Origin: an uncultured Spartobacteria bacterium
Lineage (GTDB): Bacteria > Verrucomicrobiota > Verrucomicrobiia > Chthoniobacterales > Chthoniobacteraceae
NCBI GenBank assembly: GCA_903933715.1
Contig: CAIZLD010000019.1
Coordinates: forward strand, 22,048 to 86,047
DNA length: 64,000 nucleotides
Reading direction: 5' to 3'
The stretch's first letter is position 1, and each line of letters starts with the position of its first letter. Both the position numbers and the translations under genes were made by a program. Below the pieces are notes generated by a model. That model was given only the letters and a program-made list of their open reading frames with translations. It was not told where the DNA came from and did not search any database. This document shows, piece by piece, positions 21,533-30,129 of the stretch.

Positions 21533-22276
21533 ATGTGGGGCATTATTCCAGCAGCCGGTTCAGGCAGCCGGATTCAACCTCTGGCATTTTCCAAGGAATT
21601 GCTGCCGGTGGGGAGCCGGTTTGATGGAGATGCAGAGCATCCCCGCGCCGTCAGCGAATACTTGATTGACCGGTTTCTCGCCGGGGGAGCGACTAAACTA
21701 TGCTTTGTCGTTGCTCCGCAAAAGTCGGATATCCTGGAATATTATGGTGGGGCGAATCTGCACTCGGCGAGCATCACATTTGTCGTGCAGCCGCATCCTG
21801 CCGGGCTGTGCGACGCGCTGTTCCGAGCCGCGCCCCTGATCTCTCGTGAAGAGACCGTCGCGGTCGGCTTGCCCGATACAATCTGGTTTCCCGAGGAAGG
21901 CTTTTGCGCCCTGCCCGACGACAGGCTGTCGTTTTTACTATTCCCGGTGAAGCATCCGGAGCTTTTCGACGTGGTCAAAACCGACGCGTGCAATGCCGTG
22001 CTGGAGATTGAAGTGAAGCCGTCCCACCCAAGCTCTCAGTGGGTCTGGGGGGCTTTCAAAATGCCGGGCACGGTTTTCCATGAAATCCATGCCCTATGGC
22101 GCGCCCGAAATTGTTCCGACGAATATATGGGAACCCTTGTCAACGCCTGGATCACCGGCGGCGGCTGCGCACAAGGCATACGCGCGGGAACATCTTATGT
22201 CGATGTCGGGACTTTGAACGGCTATCGCGAGGCAATCCGGCTCCTTAGCCAACCCGAAACAAGGATCGAGTCATGA
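21533..22276 (+). CDS. sugar-1-phosphate nucleotidyltransferase
   Basis: MWGIIPAAGSGSRIQPLAFSKELLPVGSR (RmlA/GalU-type signature). Confidence 0.88.
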   Translation: MWGIIPAAGSGSRIQPLAFSKELLPVGSRFDGDAEHPRAVSEYLIDRFLAGGATKLCFVVAPQKSDILEYYGGANLHSASITFVVQPHPAGLCDALFRAAPLISREETVAVGLPDTIWFPEEGFCALPDDRLSFLLFPVKHPELFDVVKTDACNAVLEIEVKPSHPSSQWVWGAFKMPGTVFHEIHALWRARNCSDEYMGTLVNAWITGGGCAQGIRAGTSYVDVGTLNGYREAIRLLSQPETRIES

Positions 22277-23019
22277 AAACGATGAGTTTCAACCGCTATT
22301 CCCGAGAACAAATCGAGGAGCACGTCAAGCACCTGGGAGACTGGTTCCAGAATATCGATTTACAAGGGGTTCCAACGGCTCCGGCCCATTTTTTGGGAGA
22401 CTACCCTTCGGTGAAATGGCGGCGCTTCGCAGATTCTGTCCCCCGGGATCTTCGCGGAAAATCCGTTCTCGATATCGGCTGCAACGCCGGATTTTACAGC
22501 TTTGAGATGAAGCGCAGGGGGGCGGATCGGGTTTTGGGGATCGACTCCGACGACGGTTATCTTGCACAAGCCAGGTTTGCTGCGGAGGTGCTCGGCGAAG
22601 AAGTCGAATTTCAGAACCTGTCTGTTTACGATATCGCCCATTTGGGAGAAAAGTTTGACGTGGTTTTGTTCATGGGGGTGATCTATCACCTGCGCCATCC
22701 CCTGCTCGCTCTGGACCTTATTCACGAGCACGTCGCGAACGATTTGCTCATCTTCCAATCGATGATGCGGGGGAACTCTTCGGTACCGGAGCTTCAAAAC
22801 GATTACGACTTCCGGGATACGGATGTTTTTGAGTCTCCCGATTTTCCGCGCCTGCATTTTGTGGAACACAAATACGCGGGAGATCCCACCAATTGGTGGA
22901 TCCCGAACCGCGCTTGTGCAGAAGCGATGCTGCGCAGCGCCGGTTTCCAAATCCTCGATCATCCGGAAGAGGAAGTGTTTATTTGCTCCCGTAAGGGAAA
23001 AGCCGGAGCCCCATTATGA
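22273..23019 (+). CDS. class I SAM-dependent methyltransferase (likely TIGR04290/Rta_06860-like, from memory)
   Basis: HFLGDYPSVKWRRFADSVPRDLRGKSVLDIGCNAGFYSFEMKRRGADRVLGIDSD. Confidence 0.85.
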   Translation: MKTMSFNRYSREQIEEHVKHLGDWFQNIDLQGVPTAPAHFLGDYPSVKWRRFADSVPRDLRGKSVLDIGCNAGFYSFEMKRRGADRVLGIDSDDGYLAQARFAAEVLGEEVEFQNLSVYDIAHLGEKFDVVLFMGVIYHLRHPLLALDLIHEHVANDLLIFQSMMRGNSSVPELQNDYDFRDTDVFESPDFPRLHFVEHKYAGDPTNWWIPNRACAEAMLRSAGFQILDHPEEEVFICSRKGKAGAPL

Positions 23020-23900
23020 TTGAAGCCGTCATGTTCTGGAACGAGCCCAATAATAAATCTCATTGGGCCTTCGAATTGGACCCCGAATGGAAGACGTTTG
23101 GCGCAATGGTAAAATTGGCCTCCCGGCGTGTCGCGGTTGAAAACCCACGCCTGATCCGCGTGCTGGGGGGAATATCCCCGATCGACCCCAATTTCATTGC
23201 CAACATGCAGGCTCAGGGAGTTCTCGACGACTTAAACGCCGTCGCTGTGCATGGATTCCCGCTCGACTGGAACTTGTGGAACATTCATGAATGGCCCGCA
23301 AAAATCGCAGAAATTCAAGCGATGACCCATTTGCCGGTTTGGGTGTCGGAGGTCGGCGTTTCCTCGTTTGGAGCGGAAGAGGTTCAAGATTTTGGACTCA
23401 CACGAACGGCGGAACTCTTGATCGGAATCGCCCCGCGAATCCACTGGTACAGTTTGTACGATCTGCCCAGCCAATGGCCTGCAACAACCCGGCACCGAGA
23501 GGCTGAAGGTTCATCCTATTACCGTCATTTCTATATGGGCCTTTTGAATGAAAACGGATTGCCAAAGTGCGCTTTGCAACGGTTCTCGCAATACACACCG
23601 GAACTCGGAATTTGCCAATGGTTTCATTTTGAGGATCACCGTTTGGATGACGCTGTAAGCTGGCTGCGACGGCTTGGGGTCAAATCGCTGCGAACCGGTT
23701 TAAGTTGGGCGGATAGTTTCCGGCCCAACGCGGAAGCCTGGTTTGATCGCCAGATGCGGGCGCTGGAACCTTTTGACGTGACCTTGACGTTTTGCTTCAC
23801 GCCGGAACATCTGGGAATTGAACCCCATCACACCAGCCCTCCCCGGCGGATTGAAGAATTTGCAGAGTTCTGTGCGCGCATGACAAAACGGTATTCCTGA
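23016..23900 (+). CDS. clan GH-A glycoside hydrolase (beta-xylosidase/GH39-like), apparently circularly permuted
   Basis: MIEAVMFWNEPNN (acid/base motif) at the N-terminus, VWVSEVGVSS (nucleophile motif) mid-protein, then LGICQWFHFEDHRLDDAVSWLRRLGVKSLRTGLSWADSFRP...FAEFCARMTKRYS resembling a GH-A N-terminal half. Confidence 0.75.
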   Translation: MIEAVMFWNEPNNKSHWAFELDPEWKTFGAMVKLASRRVAVENPRLIRVLGGISPIDPNFIANMQAQGVLDDLNAVAVHGFPLDWNLWNIHEWPAKIAEIQAMTHLPVWVSEVGVSSFGAEEVQDFGLTRTAELLIGIAPRIHWYSLYDLPSQWPATTRHREAEGSSYYRHFYMGLLNENGLPKCALQRFSQYTPELGICQWFHFEDHRLDDAVSWLRRLGVKSLRTGLSWADSFRPNAEAWFDRQMRALEPFDVTLTFCFTPEHLGIEPHHTSPPRRIEEFAEFCARMTKRYS

Positions 23901-23912
23901 TTTTAAACACCT

Positions 23913-24230
23913 ATGCCAAATAAAAATAAGAATAATGCGAAATCCCATGAACATGGGGCGGACTCCCACAAAACAGTGGATCATGACGAAATCCGGAAAT
24001 GGGTTGAAAAAAGGGGCGGCCACCCTTCCACCGTGAAGCGAACCATGAAAAATCATGAACCGGGATTGCTTCGAATCGACTTCCCCGGATATAGCGGGGA
24101 AGGAACGCTTGAAGAAATTACATGGGAAGATTTCTTTGAGAAATTTGATAAAGAAGAGCTGGCATTCCTTTATCAAAATGAAACCAAAGACGGAAAAGAA
24201 AGCCGGTTTTGTAAATTGATCGCCCGCTAA
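23913..24230 (+). CDS. small conserved hypothetical protein
   Basis: DHDEIRKWVEKRGGHPSTVKRT...GLLRIDFPGYSGEGTLEEITWEDFFEKFDKEELAFLYQ. Confidence 0.75.
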   Translation: MPNKNKNNAKSHEHGADSHKTVDHDEIRKWVEKRGGHPSTVKRTMKNHEPGLLRIDFPGYSGEGTLEEITWEDFFEKFDKEELAFLYQNETKDGKESRFCKLIAR

Positions 24231-24239
24231 CGGACTGGT

Positions 24240-25079
24240 ATGAGAGGGAAGCGACTTTACTTTGGACGATTCCCCCGGTTTTTTGCCGATCTGGTCGATG
24301 AGCGGCGGCCGCCATTAAGGATTCCCACGCTGGTTATTGTGGCGCATCCCGATGATGAGGTCATCGGGATGGGGGCTCAATTGCAACGCTTAAAAAATGC
24401 GACGCTTTTACATATTACCGACGGCGCACCAAAAAATCCCGAAGACGCAAAAAATGCAGGATATTACAGCGCCAGCGATTATGCCAATGCACGCCGGCGC
24501 GAGCTCGAGAATGCGCTCCATATTGCGGGAGCCTCGCTCTCAAATACATTGGAGTTGAAAGTACGCGACCAGGAAGCCTCGTTGGAGCTTGGCGGCATCA
24601 CCGAGGCAGTGAGGAGGATAACATCGGAGATCAGGCCACGAGTGGTCTTCACCCATCCTTACGAAGGGGGCCATCCTGATCATGATGCCACTGCTTTTGC
24701 GGTCCATGCCGCGTGCGCTCGCCTGCCGCGCCCGCCATGCATCATCGAAATGACTTCTTATCATTGGGAATGCTCCCGAATGGTGACGGGGAAGTTCCTG
24801 ACCTCGCATTCCCGTGAAATCTGGACCGCTTTTCTCAATCCCGAGGAACTGAAAATCAAACGGCTCATGTTCAATTGTTTCAAAACACAGGAGCCTGTCC
24901 TGAGGGCGTTCCGGATCGATGCAGAGCGGTTCCGGGTCGCCCCGAGATACGATTTTTCCACTCCGCCCCATCCGGGAACTTTATATGGTTCGCATAACCA
25001 ATTTGGGATCACCGCGCGGTTTTTCAACTCCCTCGCGCAGGCGACGCTCGTGGAAAATGGAATCCAGGGAAGGATATGA
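24240..25079 (+). CDS. PIG-L family deacetylase (LmbE/MshB-like)
   Basis: TLVIVAHPDDEVIGMGAQLQRLKNATLLHITDGAP (AHPDDE motif) and PYEGGHPDHDATAFAVHAA. Confidence 0.92.
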   Translation: MRGKRLYFGRFPRFFADLVDERRPPLRIPTLVIVAHPDDEVIGMGAQLQRLKNATLLHITDGAPKNPEDAKNAGYYSASDYANARRRELENALHIAGASLSNTLELKVRDQEASLELGGITEAVRRITSEIRPRVVFTHPYEGGHPDHDATAFAVHAACARLPRPPCIIEMTSYHWECSRMVTGKFLTSHSREIWTAFLNPEELKIKRLMFNCFKTQEPVLRAFRIDAERFRVAPRYDFSTPPHPGTLYGSHNQFGITARFFNSLAQATLVENGIQGRI

Positions 25080-26128
25080 AATTTACAATCCTCAATGTCG
25101 CCTACCCGTTTGCGCCCGTTGGCCCTGATGCAGTGGGTGGGGCGGAACAAATCCTTTCCCAGCTTGATATTGCGTTGGAAAACCAGGGAGACCGTTCAAT
25201 TGTGATAGCTTGTGACGGCTCCCAAACCGCGGGCCATCTCATCAAGACACCGCGCGTGAGAGGCGTCATCAATGATGCGTTTCGTTCCGGAATTCATGAA
25301 CAGGTCCGGATCGCGATCGGTCACGCCCTGGCGCGATGGCACATCGATCTGATCCACTTTCACGGCGTGGATTGCCATGCTTATATTCCTGCGCAGGAAA
25401 TTCCAACTCTGGTCACGCTGCATTGCCCCCCGTCGTTCTATGATCCGATTGTGTTTGAACCGTGGCGGCCCCGATTGCACATCCATTGCGTCTCCGCTTC
25501 ACAACGCAGATCTTGTCCTCCGGCGGATCATATGGTTGCGGAAGTTCCGAACGGCGTCCCGGAAGCCTTGATGCAAACGCGCCATGCCAAACGCAGCTTT
25601 GCATTCGCACTGGGCCGCATCTGTCGGGAAAAGAATTTTCACCTGGCTCTCGATGCCGCCAGGCAGGCGAAATGCCCCCTCCTGCTCGCGGGCGACACAT
25701 TTCCCTATCCCGATCACCAATCTTACTACCGTGAACAGATTTTTCCGCGGCTGGATTCGTTACGCCGTTATATCGGTCCGATCGGGTTCGCACGCAAGCG
25801 GCGGCTCCTCTCGGCAGCCCGCTGCCTCTTGATCCCTTCGCTGGCCGCTGAAACCAGCTCCCTTGTGGCGATGGAAGCCCTCGCCTGCGGCACCCCGATC
25901 ATCGCGTTCCCCTCCGGAGCGCTTCCGGACATCGTTGAGCACGGAAGAACCGGTTTTATCGTTCGCAATGAATATGAAATGGCGGAAGCCATTCACGCGG
26001 CCGGAGCCATTGACCCGGATATTTGCCGCGCCGCAGCTCGGGAGCGATTTGCGGCGAGCCGGATGATCTCGAAATATCTCGATCTCTACCGCCATCTCTG
26101 CAAAAAGGAGGCTCCGTTTCATGCTTGA
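25076..26128 (+). CDS. glycosyltransferase family 4
   Basis: VAYPFAPVGPDAVGGAEQILSQLDIALENQGD...PSLAAETSSLVAMEALACGTPIIAFPSGALPDIVEHGRTGFIV. Confidence 0.9.
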   Translation: MKFTILNVAYPFAPVGPDAVGGAEQILSQLDIALENQGDRSIVIACDGSQTAGHLIKTPRVRGVINDAFRSGIHEQVRIAIGHALARWHIDLIHFHGVDCHAYIPAQEIPTLVTLHCPPSFYDPIVFEPWRPRLHIHCVSASQRRSCPPADHMVAEVPNGVPEALMQTRHAKRSFAFALGRICREKNFHLALDAARQAKCPLLLAGDTFPYPDHQSYYREQIFPRLDSLRRYIGPIGFARKRRLLSAARCLLIPSLAAETSSLVAMEALACGTPIIAFPSGALPDIVEHGRTGFIVRNEYEMAEAIHAAGAIDPDICRAAARERFAASRMISKYLDLYRHLCKKEAPFHA

Positions 26129-27131
26129 GATCTCTGGATCTTTATCGGCGGAAGAAATCGGCTCCATCGAATCTCTTGAAGCACTGGAGCCCGAGTGGAG
26201 GTCACTTTGGCAGCGTTGCCCAAGCGCAACCCCGTTTCAGAATCCGATCTGGCTGATTCCATGGTGGCGGTATTTTGGGAGCGATAAACAACTGCTGACG
26301 TTGTTATTCCGCACCCGCGGCGACCTCGTCGGCGTTGCCCCATTTTGCATTCTTCATGATCATGAAGGATGCAAGGTGATGCCTGTCGGGATCGGTGTAT
26401 CCGATTACCTGGACGCCCTTTTTGCCCCCGGCTACGAGCAAGCCGGAGCCGAGGCGTGTATCAATCATCTTTTACATTCCACGACTCATTGGGACATTTG
26501 CGAACTGCAACCGCTTCTTGCCGAATCTCCCTTTTTGAAAACCGAAGTTCCGGGGGGAATGATCGCCGATGTCCGGCAAACCGATCAACTCACCTCACTC
26601 AAGCTTCCATCCGAACCACGCGCATTCCGGAGCCAGCTTTCGTCGCATTTTACCAAGCGCCTGAACAAGGCGTATCGGCAGGCGCATTTGCTCGGTTCGG
26701 TTCGCTTTGAAACCGGGATGCCTTTTCACAAAACCTTCGATCAACTCTTACGTTTTCATGAAGCCCGCTGGAGCAACCGATCCAACACCGGGGCGCTCAT
26801 GCGCCGCGCAGATGCGTTTCATCGCGAAGCCGCCCAAGCGATGCTACATCATGGGACACTGCGACTTTACGGTTTAAATATTGGCGGACAGATCGTGGCC
26901 GTGCTTTACGGATTTAGGCACCGGCGACGGGGTTATTTCTACTTAATGGGGTTTGACGCTGCGTTTTCAAAAATCAGTCCCGGTGTACTCTTAATGATTT
27001 ACGCGATTGAAGAATTAATTCGCGAAGAGGCAATTTCATGTGAATTTCTTCGCGGCCACGAGCCGTTCAAATATCGCTGGGGCGTAAGCGAACGAAATAC
27101 CTATGGTCTCAGGATCCATCATCGCACATGA
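26121..27131 (+). CDS. GNAT/BioF2-like (CelD-type) acyltransferase
   Basis: LEALEPEWRSLWQRCPSATPFQNPIWLIPWWRYFGSDKQLLTLLFRTRGDLVGVAPFC...RLYGLNIGGQIVAVLYGFRHRRRGYFYLMGFD. Confidence 0.85.
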   Translation: MLEISGSLSAEEIGSIESLEALEPEWRSLWQRCPSATPFQNPIWLIPWWRYFGSDKQLLTLLFRTRGDLVGVAPFCILHDHEGCKVMPVGIGVSDYLDALFAPGYEQAGAEACINHLLHSTTHWDICELQPLLAESPFLKTEVPGGMIADVRQTDQLTSLKLPSEPRAFRSQLSSHFTKRLNKAYRQAHLLGSVRFETGMPFHKTFDQLLRFHEARWSNRSNTGALMRRADAFHREAAQAMLHHGTLRLYGLNIGGQIVAVLYGFRHRRRGYFYLMGFDAAFSKISPGVLLMIYAIEELIREEAISCEFLRGHEPFKYRWGVSERNTYGLRIHHRT

Positions 27132-27727
27132 CCACCTTCTTACTCGTTCGGCATGGTGCGCATGATCTCCTGGGGAAAACCTTGGCGGGAAGAGCCCAGG
27201 AAGTGCATCTCAATTCTCTCGGAGAGCGTCAATCCCACTGGCTCGCGGAACGGATCAATAGTTATCCCGTCAATGCAATCTATAGCAGTCCCTTAACCCG
27301 GTGCATCGAGACGGCGAGCCTCATCGCGCGACGAATGAACCTTCCCGTCGAACCGGTTGAATCGGCCAGTGAAATCGACTTCGGCGAGTGGAGCGGGCGC
27401 GACTTCCAGGATCTGGCCCCCCTCCCTGAATGGCAGCGCTATAACGGATTGCGTTCATTGACCGCACCTCCCCACGGGGAATCGATGGTCGCCGTGCAGG
27501 GTCGGCTCTTTTCCCTTTTCACGGGTCTGTGCCGCCAGTTTCCGAATGGATATATCACCCTCGTCAGCCATGCGGATGTGATCAAAGCTGCCCTCGTGTA
27601 TTTTCTCGGAGTGCCGCTTGATTTCCACCGGCGGTTCGAGATCAGCCCGGGTTCACTATCCATCATTGCGCTGGATCAATCAGGGCCGCGGGTTCTTTCA
27701 ATGAACGAAACCGTGCACGGTATGTGA
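27128..27727 (+). CDS. histidine phosphatase family protein
   Basis: TTFLLVRHGAHDLLGKTLAGRAQEVHLNSLGERQSHWLAERINSYPVNAIYSSPLTRCIETA (RHG motif). Confidence 0.92.
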   Translation: MTTFLLVRHGAHDLLGKTLAGRAQEVHLNSLGERQSHWLAERINSYPVNAIYSSPLTRCIETASLIARRMNLPVEPVESASEIDFGEWSGRDFQDLAPLPEWQRYNGLRSLTAPPHGESMVAVQGRLFSLFTGLCRQFPNGYITLVSHADVIKAALVYFLGVPLDFHRRFEISPGSLSIIALDQSGPRVLSMNETVHGM

Positions 27728-27769
27728 AACTTACGGCAAAAAGTTCTGCCGGGCACGATTCGTTTCAAT

Positions 27770-28762
27770 ATGACCAGCAAACCACGTTTGGGATTCCTCG
27801 GCCTGGGCTGGATTGGAACGCAGCGAATGCAGGCGGTTGCGGAGAGCGGCCTGGCAGATATTCTGGCGATTGCCGATCCATCACCTGAAGCTCTTCAGAA
27901 CGCCTCCCGCATTGTACCTCATGCGAAATGCGTCCAGACGATTTATCAACTGCTCGAACTTGAATTGGACGGCATAGTTATCGCTAGTCCCAGCGCGCTC
28001 CACGCCGACCAATCCATCGCGGCGTTGGAGAGGAATATAGCTGTATTCTGTCAAAAGCCGCTGGGCCGCTCCCTTTCCGAAGTTGAAAAAATTGTCGCTA
28101 CAGCCCAACGAGCCGATGTGCTGCTCGGGATCGACCTCTCATACCGGTTCACTCGGGGAATAGAAGCGATCCGTGATTCAATCCACGCAGGGGAACTGGG
28201 CAAGATTTACGCGGCAAATCTCGTATTTCATAACGCATATGGCCCGGACAAATCGTGGTTCTATCATCCGGAACTGTCCGGAGGCGGATGCGTGATCGAC
28301 CTGGGTGTCCATCTGGTTGATCTCGCATTGCTCCTGATCCCATCGCCGGTTACCGCCGTTTCCAGCCGGCTTTTTTGCAAGGGCGTTCCGATTAACCCTG
28401 TCTCAACAGGCCGGGTGGAAGATTTCGCGATCGCGCGACTCGACTTCGCCTCGGGAGCAACTGCCCAGATTGCGTGCTCCTGGAATTTACATGCAGGCCA
28501 GGACGCGATCATTGAGGCTTCGTTTTACGGGGACTGCGGCGGCGCCTCGCTACGCAATGTCAATGGATCGTTTTTGGATTTTACCGCAGAACTCTACAAT
28601 AGCACCTCGAGAAAACTCCTGGCAGGGCATCCCGATTCATGGGGGCCGCGGGCATTACTCTCATGGGTTCGTCGGCTTGCAGCGGGAACCCGCTTCGATT
28701 GTGAGGTCAATAGCGTTCTCCGAACCACCGCCATTCTGGATTCCATCTACCAGCGTTCGTGA
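27770..28762 (+). CDS. Gfo/Idh/MocA family oxidoreductase
   Basis: LGFLGLGWIGTQRMQAVAESG...IAVFCQKPLGRSLSEVEKIV (EKP-like motif), LGVHLVDLALLL. Confidence 0.9.
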   Translation: MTSKPRLGFLGLGWIGTQRMQAVAESGLADILAIADPSPEALQNASRIVPHAKCVQTIYQLLELELDGIVIASPSALHADQSIAALERNIAVFCQKPLGRSLSEVEKIVATAQRADVLLGIDLSYRFTRGIEAIRDSIHAGELGKIYAANLVFHNAYGPDKSWFYHPELSGGGCVIDLGVHLVDLALLLIPSPVTAVSSRLFCKGVPINPVSTGRVEDFAIARLDFASGATAQIACSWNLHAGQDAIIEASFYGDCGGASLRNVNGSFLDFTAELYNSTSRKLLAGHPDSWGPRALLSWVRRLAAGTRFDCEVNSVLRTTAILDSIYQRS

Positions 28763-28838
28763 TCGCAACAAGGATAGTCAAAAAAATCCGTGCCGCCAAT
28801 ACAGACGGCACGGATTGGATTCTTATCTGGCAACAAGT

Positions 28839-29381
28839 TTATTTTTCACGATGATACCGCTCTTCGGGAACGGACGATTCTGACGCGGAAGAGATATCGT
28901 CAGCACCGCATTCCCTGAGAACAGCTGTCGCGCGGTCCACCCCGCCAGAGTCTTCGGTATGGACGGAAACGAGAATATTTCCCTCCTTGATCTTTGACTC
29001 AAAGCGGCGCGCCTCGAATTCCGGCATCCCCATGCCGACCAAAGCGCCCACGATTCCTCCGACGGCAGTGCCTACAGCCGCTCCGCTCAATGCCGCCATG
29101 ATCGGCCCGGCAGCGACAAATGGCCCAAGGCCGGGAATCGCCAAGGTACCGATCCCTGCGAGCCATCCGAGAATCCCCCCCGCCACAAAGCCGCTGGTTC
29201 CGCCGGTCGTCGCCCCTTCCGGAGCTTTGGTCTCATGCTCAATCGCGAAATCTTTCGTTCCCGAGACGTCCGCGAATAGCATGGAGATATCGTTCGGATA
29301 AAAACCGACCGTTTTGAGGCGATCGACCACATGCTCAGCCTGCGAGCGGTCCTTCAAAATTCCAAATACAGATTTTTTCAT
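28839..29381 (-). CDS. general stress protein 17M-like domain protein
   Basis: MKKSVFGILKDRSQAEHVVDRLKTVGFYPNDISMLFAD plus glycine-rich segment. Confidence 0.75.
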   Translation of the reverse strand: MKKSVFGILKDRSQAEHVVDRLKTVGFYPNDISMLFADVSGTKDFAIEHETKAPEGATTGGTSGFVAGGILGWLAGIGTLAIPGLGPFVAAGPIMAALSGAAVGTAVGGIVGALVGMGMPEFEARRFESKIKEGNILVSVHTEDSGGVDRATAVLRECGADDISSASESSVPEERYHREK

Positions 29382-29387
29382 AATGAA

Positions 29388-29747
29388 TTATTCCGATTTT
29401 TTTACTTCGAGGTGGTTTGCTACTTTTCCCTGGCCTGCAGCTTGTTCCGCAAGGGAACCGATAGTCGCCTTTTCCTGCTCGGAACGGACCGGACCGCGTA
29501 GCGTTACATTCTTGTTGATGGTGATCACTTTAATATTCTTTGCCATGGAGGAGAGCGCGTCTGTTTTGACGATGGAGCGGCGGATATTTTTAGTTATCTC
29601 GCGATCTTCGGGCGATCCCCCCTGATTCTCCGCAGTTGTCTGCTCGGCGGCATTTTTCCTGGTGTTATCCGGTTTCGGAGCCTGCGAATCTGGAGTTTGA
29701 GCGACTGCAGTCGAGGCAAGCAGCAAGATGATTAGGGTATTTTTCAT
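29388..29747 (-). CDS. BON domain secreted protein
   Basis: Signal peptide MKNTLIILLLASTAVAQ; ITKNIRRSIVKTDALSSMAKNIKVITINKNVTLRGPVRSEQEKATI. Confidence 0.85.
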   Translation of the reverse strand: MKNTLIILLLASTAVAQTPDSQAPKPDNTRKNAAEQTTAENQGGSPEDREITKNIRRSIVKTDALSSMAKNIKVITINKNVTLRGPVRSEQEKATIGSLAEQAAGQGKVANHLEVKKSE

Positions 29748-29954
29748 GACGCAAGTAAAACGAACCACACTGATGCTTCGGTTGTTTGTAGATTTCTTAA
29801 TCATTACTCCATTGGCCGATATTTGAGGCTTTTGTTTTCAGACCCATTTCCAGCTAAGAATGAAACGAGGGCGCGCCGGGAAATGGTTGCCTATCCGAAG
29901 CGGCATCCGTTGCTTTGGAGGGCCATAATGTGGTTCGTTTACGAAGATGGTTTC

Positions 29955-30119
29955 ATGAGCACCATTCTTCTGATTGTCTTGGTTCTCCTCTTGATTGGAG
30001 CCCTTCCACGGTGGCCTTATAGCAGCGGTTGGGGATATTATCCCAGCGGCATTCTTGGAATCATTCTCTTGATTATTTTGGTGATGTTTCTTTTGGGGAG
30101 TTTCCGTGCCGGGCCTTAG
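29955..30119 (+). CDS. DUF3309-like small membrane protein
   Basis: MSTILLIVLVLLLIGALPRWPYSSGWGYYPSGILGIILLIILVMFLLGSF. Confidence 0.8.
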   Translation: MSTILLIVLVLLLIGALPRWPYSSGWGYYPSGILGIILLIILVMFLLGSFRAGP

Positions 30120-30129
30120 CCCCTGGCGC

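Noticed and set aside
11787-28762. Interpretation as a complete mycothiol biosynthesis operon
   Set aside because: No MshC-type cysteine ligase is recognisable and there are many extra glycosyltransferases and nucleotide-sugar enzymes; only an analogy is justified.
28839-29381. Glycine/alanine-rich segment of the 17M-like protein as a repeat or phase-variable locus
   Set aside because: It is ordinary glycine-zipper-like protein composition without exact DNA repeats.
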